From the NCBI GenBank assembly GCA_032821775.1, contig JAVLRN010000011.1:682001-746000 (forward strand): a stretch of 64,000 nucleotides of DNA, in the 5' to 3' direction. Within the stretch, counting starts at the first letter, position 1, and the number at the start of each line of letters is the position of its first letter. This document shows positions 56,811 to 64,000 of the stretch, piece after piece. A program made the position numbers and the translations under genes. The DNA comes from Sanguinoderma infundibulare. Lineage: Eukaryota; Basidiomycota; Agaricomycetes; Polyporales; Polyporaceae. A model generated the notes under the pieces. The model was not told the origin of the DNA and made no database searches. It saw only the letters and a list, made by a program, of their open reading frames with translations.

Positions 56811-58304
56811 TCACTGGCGATCAGGAATGGGGATGGGTATCTCTTGAGGCTGCTCTGCCTGCACAGGAGCACCGCCGGGTATCTTCATCGTGAGGATGCC
56901 GTCTTCGAGGTTCACAGAAATGTCTTCAGGCTGACGGCCGCGATGTGCGTGCATCAGACGCATCCGACCAGCGGGAGGACGACGGACGACGAACCTTGGT
57001 CTCCGGGGGGACGGCCAGCGTCCTGAAGAACTCCCCAAACTTGCGCTCGCGCACTTGATGGCCTTGAATGGGCAGCGCTCCTCTGGATAGGCCCGACACG
57101 GTGACTTGACGCACGCGACTGAACGGGCACACGGACATCGTTATCCGCAAGTCGTGCTTCTTGACCCCCGGCAGCTCGAACATCGCAGTGATGACATTCT
57201 CGTCCGCACTGAAGTGTATGTCGGCGCGGATCCCATAACGTTTGACGGGGGGCTCGAGCGGGAACGGGAGGATGATGCTTGGGGGTGGCATTGGCAACGC
57301 GTTGGTCTGCCCGCGCGGCGTTGCGCTCGCGCTCCCGACAGAACCCGGTGCCGCGTCGACGTCGAAACTGCATTGTAGTGCGGCAAAGGAGGTTGTTGGT
57401 TAGAGGGGGGGACAGGCAAGCCGACCACGCACCTTGCACCAGCCGTCTGTCCCTGGGCTGCCGTCGACAATCCAAGAAGGCCCTCACGCCAACTACTAGA
57501 AGCCGGACACGATACCCCCATCGGGGTCCCAACCGTGGGCAGCGCACCACCAGTGTGGCTTGTGCTAACGCCGCCCACGCTCGTCTGAGCAGACTGCAAA
57601 TGCTCACTCACATGACGAGATCTCACAGGAGCCTGCTGCTGTCCCGAAGGACCTGCTGCAGTGGCAGCGCTCGCAGCCGCACCCGCGCCCGACGCCGATC
57701 CCCCAGAGGCGGAGCGGACAGACTGCGGGCGGCGGTACGGGTGCGCGGACTGAGAATGCGCATGCGTCCGCGCGTGGGGGACGCGTCCCCCCGTGCCCGA
57801 CGCAGAAACTGCGCCCGGGCTGGCGGCCGCCGAGGACGACGCGCGCCGCGAGGAGGAGGTGTCGACGTGGAGGGGCGGCTTGGACGCGCCCCGCCGCGGG
57901 CGCGACGAGCCCGAGCCGGGGCGCTCGCCCGTCGCACTGGCCTGGATGAAGTCCTCCTCTGTCACGGTCTCAAACCGATACTGAGGCCCGGGCGTACTCG
58001 CCGCGGGGGGCTGCACATGGATGGTCTGGTGGACGGCGGTGTATTGCTGGCGCTGCTGAGGCTGCTGCTGGAGTTGCTGGAGCTGGAGCTGGTGGTCTTG
58101 CGGCGGTGGAAGCTGCTGAAGCTGGAGCTGAGAGGGCGAGATCTGGGCGTGTGCTTGAGGGTCTTGAGGCGGCTGCTGCTGCTGCTGTTGCTGAAGCTGG
58201 AGTGTGGGATCTTGGTCTGACGTTGCTGACGCTACTTCCCAAGCGTACACACGCGGTGTTGCAGGGTTGGAGTACTCCACATACTGGTGGTACGGGAATG
58301 ACAT
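56811..58304 (-). CDS. Small heat-shock protein with long Gln-rich N terminus
   Basis: The C-terminal part is an alpha-crystallin domain (Hsp20): YGIRADIHFSADENVITAMF, ELPGVKKHDLRITMS, VTVSGLSRG, RKFGEFFRTLAVPPETK joined to PEDISVNLEDGILTMKIPGG. Such proteins hold unfolding clients in an ATP-independent way. The N-terminal part is unusual: MSFPYHQYVEYSNPATPRVY, then a run of QQQQQQQ, a long Gln/Leu/Pro stretch (LQLQQLPPPQDHQLQLQQLQ), then Ser/Ala/Gly-rich low complexity up to about residue 330. A GTGCGT...AATGCAG intron joins the two parts in frame (FDVDAAPGSVG). About 455 residues, against 150-250 for most family members. The tail reads EQPQEIPIPIPDRQ, containing an I-P-I motif that can bind the groove of a neighbouring subunit. 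Confidence 0.9.
58171..58195 (-). repeat. CAG-type repeat coding for polyglutamine
   Basis: On the minus strand, CAG and CAA triplets encode seven consecutive Gln in the N-terminal part of the sHSP fusion. The mix of CAG and CAA suggests selection on the protein as well as repeat slippage. Confidence 0.75.
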
Positions 58305-58861
58305 TGTCACACACACAAAGACCTCAGCGAACGGGACGAGCGCGCTGCTGCAGGTTGGTGGTATGGGGAGAAGAAAAGAGGGAGGGACTTGCGCTCCCGT
58401 ACATGTACCCCGCGGCTTTTGTGGCGGCCCCGACGACGGTGACTCACACGCCTCGCTTTCCAGATTTGCCGAGACTTGCCATCTCGGGCCGTGCGCACTT
58501 TCCCGAACCTTCCTCATGCAGTAAACGTCGGGCACGAACCCCGCGTCGTGCGGGCGTCTACGTCCGGGTAACAGCGGCGCACCGCATATCAGGCTTCTCA
58601 CGTACAGGGCGCCGCGGAGTGTCATTGTGCCGAGTGCTCGTGTTCCTTATTGGACCATTGTTCGCCTGTTTTGGCTGCTGGAGTCAGACGAGCGTGTCAA
58701 CGTGTGTCCGTCCATCGGTCAGTCCAGGACACCCACACGCGCCGGCAGTCGGACTGTGGACGACCGCGCCAGACTTCTTCAAGCATCGTGGAATGTTTTG
58801 AGCTTGGTGTTAGCAAAGGACGCATGGTAAAACACAGTAAAACTTACACGCGTTTAATGAA
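58305..58861. other. Promoter-side region of the sHSP gene
   Basis: No gene is seen between the sHSP start (minus strand) and the tRNA. It should contain the sHSP promoter. I did not find a clear run of inverted nGAAn heat-shock elements by eye. Confidence 0.45.
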
Positions 58862-58932
58862 TGCATTAAGGGGGAATCGAACCCCCGGCGGGTCGATGGC
58901 AACGACCCAGGTTACCACTACCCCATTAATGC
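58862..58932 (-). tRNA. tRNA-Gly (anticodon GCC)
   Basis: The minus strand folds as a full cloverleaf without an intron. The acceptor stem GCATTAA pairs with TTAATGC. The D-arm is GGGTAGTGGTAACCT. The anticodon stem GGTCG/CGACC encloses loop TTGCCAT, giving anticodon GCC. The variable loop is 4 bases. The T-arm GGGGG-TTCGATT-CCCCC contains the B box. The discriminator base is A; the 3' CCA is not encoded, as expected in a nuclear gene. Confidence 0.95.
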
Positions 58933-59032
58933 TTGGAGTTCAGTACGCTGAGTAAATAGATGACCCCATGTGGAGGAGAGAGAAAGGTATGGCAGGACTG
59001 GGAGAGAGGAGTGGCGGTCCCAGAGTTCCGTC

Positions 59033-60481
59033 ATGTCTGTTTCACCTCCCATTCGGCGATTGTCCACGAGCTCCAGCAGCAGGGAAGACCTCATATATCA
59101 GTATGAAGCAGAAGAGGAACGCATCATCAACATCCTCTCCAGAAAGCTTGAGCAGGTCAGCATTCCCGGCGTCAACGGTTGACACACTTGACTGACTCCC
59201 TCTCTTACTCCGGCCCAGCTGCGAGAGGAGAAGATTGAGCTAGAGAATGTCCTTGAGGCCGAGTCCGAGTCGCACGTCAACAGGCTTTCTCGTGAGCTCT
59301 CTGCTCTACGTTTGGCTCAGCAGCAGCAACAACAACAACAACAACAACAGCAAGCCGGTCCATCCTATGTAAATGGCAGCGGAAGCGCGTCTCCACAAGA
59401 CACCAGAGTGGTCCCGCAACTTGCGCATCTGCTCAGCAGAACCAATGGCGACCCTCCCTCGGACATGATTCTTGATGCGCTCAGGCGGGAGAACGAGACA
59501 CTGAGGAGTCGTTTGGTCGAGACGGAACAGGACTTCATCCGGATATCGCGCTTGAACGAGGTCTATAGGGAGGAACTCATACAGCATCGCCGACGGGTGA
59601 GTCGTCACCTTCACTTCAGGTATTCCAAGTCCTACAGTGCTTTGCAGCTTGGGTTGCCGGTGGACAACCTCATAGGGTTGCCCCAATCCGACCCTTTCTC
59701 GCAACCCACACACCGCCGGTCGAGCACGGGGAGCTCCCCTTCAAGCTCCATTCACATCCCTTCCAATCCCTCGCATCCCATCAGGCACGCAGCTGCCGTT
59801 CCGATACCGCGCCCGCCCTCTCAAATCCGACGCCCCGCCAACATCATCTCCTCTGAAGCCACCACACCCCTCTCCCACTCTCCGTCCTCCGCCAGCACCT
59901 CTCCATTCCCGTTCTCCCCTGTCACCACCTCCCCCTTCCCAGCAAGCTACACGAGCGCGGTGACGAACCTCACCACGCCCCCTTCCATCGGATCCGTCGC
60001 CGTCAGCCCGCCGACGTTCACCGCGGGGGGCACGCGCGTGCTCTCCTACCCTTCCGTCCCCCCGCCTTCCCTCTCGTCCTCCTTCGGCTCCCCCTCTACC
60101 TCCCTCCATCACTCTGGCATTTCCTCGCATCCGATTCCGCTCGCATCTCGGGACCATGATGGGACGCCCTCGCCCGCGGAGTCTTTCCACAGCCGCCGGA
60201 ACTCCTTCAACAGGCGCGGGAGTTTCGAGCGCCGTGTCGCCGAGACCGGCAGCCTCGTGAGCCGCGGACAGAGCCAGAGCCAGAGCCGTCGGGATAGCAT
60301 CGAGCGTGGGGCGCGCGTTGCGGAGACGGGGTCGCTCATTTCCAGGCGCCGCGCGGACAGCTTTGGGCTCCCTGTGACCAACGAGGACGCCGATCCAGCT
60401 GCGTCTCCTTCCCCCATTCCTGATAACCAGGATGGCCGTAGACGCAATGGGGAGAGCAGTACTCCTCAGCCAACTTCGTAG
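59033..60481 (+). CDS. CCDC6-like coiled-coil protein
   Basis: The protein starts MSVSPPIRRLSTSSSSREDL, followed by a coiled coil: IYQYEAEEERIINILSRKLE, then LREEKIELENVLEAESESHV and NRLSRELSALRLA. The E-E-x-x-x-N-x-L-x-x-K-L-x-Q-L pattern resembles the CCDC6 family. A Gln run (about 11) interrupts the coil, then LDALRRENETLRSRLVETEQ resumes it. The C-terminal two thirds is Ser/Pro-rich and probably disordered, with RRNSFNRRGSFERRVAETGS and a repeated VAETGSL motif flanked by RR-S sites that suit basophilic kinases. Two introns (after KLEQ and after QHRRR) have clean borders. The ATG at 59033 is chosen because the reading frame opens further upstream only with GTG. About 440 residues. The cellular role is unknown. 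Confidence 0.8.
59318..59353 (+). repeat. CAG/CAA repeat coding for polyglutamine
   Basis: Twelve in-frame CAG or CAA triplets, mostly CAA, lie in the coiled-coil region of the CCDC6-like gene. It could vary in length between strains. Confidence 0.8.
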
Positions 60482-63400
60482 GCTTGACGCAGGGTGGTGC
60501 CGTTCGAATGGGTCCGTGAGTTCAGCGGTTTTTTTTTTCGCTATAATGGCGTTTACTACTCGTAATCTAGGGCCTTTTAAGCTTGTACAAATGTGGAAGA
60601 GGTGTTGCCCGTGTATGACTAGAACGCGAAATTTCTCACTTCAGATTTCTCATTCTCTCGACTGGCCATTATGTACCACAGCACGTACGGTACTCTGTTT
60701 TAGAATTGATGGCATAATCCTTCCCCGCCTTGCTTCCCTGCGCCGTTGACCGTCAGGATCGTATCTGTAGGCGCAGCTTATCGAGCTTTGCTGTTACTCA
60801 GCTTGGCGGCTCTCTTGTCGTGCTGGATCGGCTAACATTTGTTTCAGTTCATATCAGAGGACCTGGATGGAAGCACGGTGCGTGCATCTCATCAGTGGGT
60901 GTGCGGTGCGGTTCATGATATTTCGCTTTCACAGGTGCCCCTGCGCGAACAGTTGAACGGTCAAGATTCCCAGAAGTAAATCGTGCGGCTCCGTGCCGTA
61001 ATGAAATGTCGCAGCCATGCGTGCGCGTCATCCCTCACAGTGCTGCACAGAAGGACGTTGGTACGTCACCGGAATGCGGAAGCGAGAAAGCCATGTTGCA
61101 CATACCTGGTCGCCGTACGTCTTTATGATCCTTCTCCCGTATTCCTAATGGAATGAATTCATGGACGCGCGTCCCTTAGGTGAAGCGAAGCCGGCATACA
61201 TCAGGAAGACGACAGCCCATCCTCCCGCAATACCGGTACCGGGCCTGCAAGCCCATGGCCCATGCTGACCGAAGTGTTAGCGTTTGGTAAGGTACTTGCT
61301 ACGGACGCGCGCACCATTCGCTGGCGTCCTCCACCGTTGTCCCGACCACGGTCCACCTCCCCCGGACTGCGCCCCGACTTCTCTATCCAGTTCTGCGCGC
61401 TCCGGCCGAACCCTCAGGCCTCTCGCCCATCCGAACTCTATCATCGCAACGCCGGAGTCCAGGGTGCTGCGGAGGGCCCCACTCTGCGCGATACTGAACG
61501 CTTCTCGGCTCTCACAATCATAGGCGGGAACTCTGCAATGCGCCGCGCGTGCGCAGACAGAGACGGCTGCGCGTTGTGCGAACGGGGGACGTGCACTTGG
61601 CTCCGGGTTCCCCTGGGAAGCTCGGCGCAGATCACCTTCGCGTGGCCGGGAGAGAGGTACCGTGATGCGTCGAAAGGCTCCGAGGTTCGCGTTCGGACAC
61701 GGTGGAGTGTAGGATGTTCGGTATGTGTGAATCGTGATGCCTGGCCAGATGGTGACGGACTTAGTGCGGGCCCCTCGAAGGCTATTTGCTGCCATCACAG
61801 ATCAGGAGTCAGGACGCAGGAGGGTCGGAGGTCAGGTCTCAGGAACGCGCGCCCCCACCACCATGGCTCCTCCGGTCTCCCGTCAAACTCTACTCAAAGG
61901 CTGCATGGAAGACGTTGGGATATCGCCGGGGCAACACTGCAACGGCATGGTGGCGCCTGGTGCCGGCGGAGAGAGGCTCGGACACAATGACGCCTGGTTA
62001 TCGTGCGTGCCTGCATGCCCGCTGGGTATGGCTCGTGAGTCGTCCAGCATATCCGTCACGACAGCCTGGGGCGATGTTGCTTACTAGCGTTCATAGGAGC
62101 AGAGAGCAGAAAAGATGGATAGCCCAAGTATAGTATCGCCCCGAGGTGCATTGAACATTCAAGCTCTATGTAGTCCTGTGCGCGTCCAAGCTTCAATTTG
62201 GACATCGCCAGCCTGATCTTCGGAGGCTTTCGCAGCGCCCCCCAAGGATGCCAATCACAGCAGAGACGTTACAGCACGACCGGCTTCTTTCCTTCGCACG
62301 GCGCCACCCTATCCATATAGCAGGAATACGAGCAGAACCCCAGTAAGTAAAGCAGACTGCTCCGCCGGTCGTAGCACAGTAGTCCCTTGACAGGGCGCAT
62401 GCACGCTCCAGCCTCCAGCGGATGGTCACTTGGCCCCTCGCTTCATCCGCCCTCCCGCTTCGTCAGCTCGTCAGACCTGGCAGGATCCTGCAGAAACCCC
62501 GAACGGGCGGCACGCGGTACGCTGAGAGTGAATAGGACTCGGTCGCGACACCTGTTCCTATCGATTAGAACCTTCGAATGGGCAGCGCGGTCATGGGCCA
62601 GCTGAGGAGTGGTATGTACATTGACACGATAGCCATCTCTCGCCCGCCCCGGGCGTGCCGCGTGCGGAACCGTACTTGGGTCGTCGCGCGCAAGTCGCCG
62701 TCTGAAATGGCGTGGCGGGTGGTGGTGGTCATTTGATTCGATGATTGCGGGAGAAGGTGGGTGGTGCGTCACGAAGGGCGGGTCGACTTGGCTTCTGCGG
62801 CTAGAGCGCAGCGTATTTTTGGGTTCGCAGCACGAAGCCGATGGAAGCAATGGTCGAGCCAGCGGGGTCCGGGCTCGATAGGACAGCCGAGACCTTCGGC
62901 CGACGAGTTCGCGGTTTAAGCTTTGTCCAGGCTGATCGCGACTGCTTACTACCACACTTACGGGCGAGTGGGTCGGGGAGGTCGGTGAAATCACTGTAGG
63001 TGGTGCGGTGGTGGAATGATGGATCGCAACGAGGACGCGCGGGGCGTTACGATCTCTCTGAGTCGAGGGGAGTGCTACTTGACATCGAGTTATGTTCGTG
63101 CGGTCGATATCTGCGACATAGATTGCATTTATCGCATTTATCGCGGGACGGTGCAGTTTACAATCTGCTAGTGCTTGGATTGACATGACGCCGTCGTAGC
63201 TAGGATGAGCCAAGAATGAGGTGCGCCCCGGACATCGGGTTTAATCGTCTAAACATCTCGAGGGCGTTTGCTTGCGGCGTCGTGCGGCGTCTGCGATTGG
63301 AATTTCGCAAAGGCGAGGTCGGGTTTCCGACGAAGTCTGATGAGCACCGGTACACACCTTCCAGCGCTGGATGTGCATGGTGTGGCGGCATTTCCTCTCA

Positions 63401-64000
63401 GATCCAGACAAGTAGGCTTTGACGGGACCCAGCGATCCGCCGGCCGGTCGCGATCAATAGGTCGAAGTTGTCGGTGCGAGACCAGAAGGTTCTGTCGAAT
63501 GGCAAAGCGCGGTGAATGGAAGGTAGACATCGCCATTCCAAGTAGCTGTGAGCCTTCCGAAGGACGCACGCCCACGGGCACTTGCTCTGGCGAGGTTCTC
63601 AGCTGCATGCAGGCTCGCGAGCCGCAGTCGACACGGTTTCCTCCTTGCGCCGACGCCGTGATGCCCCGATCGGTCGAGTCTCGAGCGAGTGGTACTTGCT
63701 CTGTTTGTTCAGTCGGGGGGTTAGGCCGGGGCCGAGGCTCAAGCCTCAGGCAAGGGCAGGCACTGGGGAGCATGGACGTCGCGCAGTGGGCTGTAGTGCG
63801 ATCACCAGATGCGGACGCAGATAAGGAAGCAACCGGGACAACGGACAGGCGCTCGGGGACTCGGGCACAGCAGACGATCGAGAAAAGGTCGGGTTCGGAG
63901 CGGTGCAGCGATGGACGATGGACGATGGACGACGGGGGCGAGGGCAAGGGTCGGATGCCGCACGCTGAAACGCGGATGGAAACCGGAGGCCTGGCTGATG
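60482..64000. other. Gene-poor right end
   Basis: About 3.5 kb without a recognised gene. Several long open frames exist (61262-61990 +, 62443-63213 -, 63249-63947 -), but they overlap frames on the other strand, lack motifs and look like chance frames in GC-rich DNA. Near 63910-63930 ATGGACG is repeated in tandem. A non-coding RNA or a lineage-specific gene cannot be excluded. Confidence 0.45.

Noticed and set aside
61262..61990. 242-codon frame on the plus strand
   Set aside because: Competing long frames on both strands, no recognisable domain, Arg/Cys-rich composition. Without transcript data it is not supportable.
62443..63213. 256-codon frame on the minus strand
   Set aside because: No motif; looks like a chance frame in GC-rich sequence.
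63249..63947. 232-codon frame on the minus strand running toward the window end
   Set aside because: No motif and a low-complexity composition; could be part of a gene beyond the window, but nothing supports it.

Overview
The window is nuclear DNA of a filamentous basidiomycete, most likely an Agaricomycete of the Polyporales type. It is GC-rich. Nearly every gene is split by several introns of about 50-65 bases with GT...AG ends, genes lie close together on both strands, and the protein set is fungal: a Tyr-bHLH SREBP, a CYP53 benzoate hydroxylase, BUR1 kinase, PDS5, the NatA subunit NAA15, listerin, ribosomal protein eL42 and one tRNA-Gly(GCC). The lineage is inferred from gene content and architecture; no search was run.

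Layout. 1-1635: no gene recognised. 1.6-3.1 kb (-): D-amino-acid oxidase. 3.8-6.0 kb (+): SYLF-SH3 actin-patch protein with a 6-base microexon. 6.0-8.0 kb: long intergenic stretch holding a diverged direct duplication. 8.0-11.3 kb (+): SREBP-type transcription factor. 11.8-12.6 kb (-): GNAT acetyltransferase. 13.2-14.1 kb (-): MTH1-like Nudix hydrolase. 14.6-16.4 kb (-): sphingolipid delta-4 desaturase. 16.7-17.7 kb (+): unidentified membrane protein. 18.0-22.6 kb (+): three tandem AusD-like methyltransferases. 23.4-25.9 kb (+): VEFS-box/C2H2 protein resembling the PRC2 subunit SUZ12. 26.4-29.4 kb (+): BUR1/CDK9-type kinase. 30.0-35.3 kb (-): PDS5, divergent from NAA15 (35.6-39.4 kb, +). 39.7-40.4 kb (+): eL42. 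40.8-43.4 kb (-): CCCH/coiled-coil protein. 44.0-44.6 kb (-): small conserved protein. 44.9-51.4 kb (+): listerin. 51.7-53.9 kb (-): CYP53. 55.4-56.2 kb: short hAT-type element with inverted repeats. 56.8-58.3 kb (-): Gln-rich/alpha-crystallin fusion. 58.9 kb: tRNA-Gly. 59.0-60.5 kb (+): CCDC6-like coiled-coil protein. 60.5-64.0 kb: no gene recognised.

Most genes are unrelated housekeeping genes. Functional themes are lipid and sterol control (SREBP, sphingolipid desaturase), chromatin and transcription (SUZ12-like, BUR1), cohesin (PDS5), protein quality control (listerin, NatA, sHSP) and accessory metabolism (methyltransferase array, CYP53, D-amino-acid oxidase). The most notable items are the methyltransferase array with a conserved 5' half and a frame problem in copy 3, the SUZ12-like gene, the Gln-rich sHSP fusion, the hAT remnant, and very small exons in two genes. 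I found no CRISPR array, phage or clearly new multi-gene system. Splice sites were read by eye, so exon boundaries are predictions.
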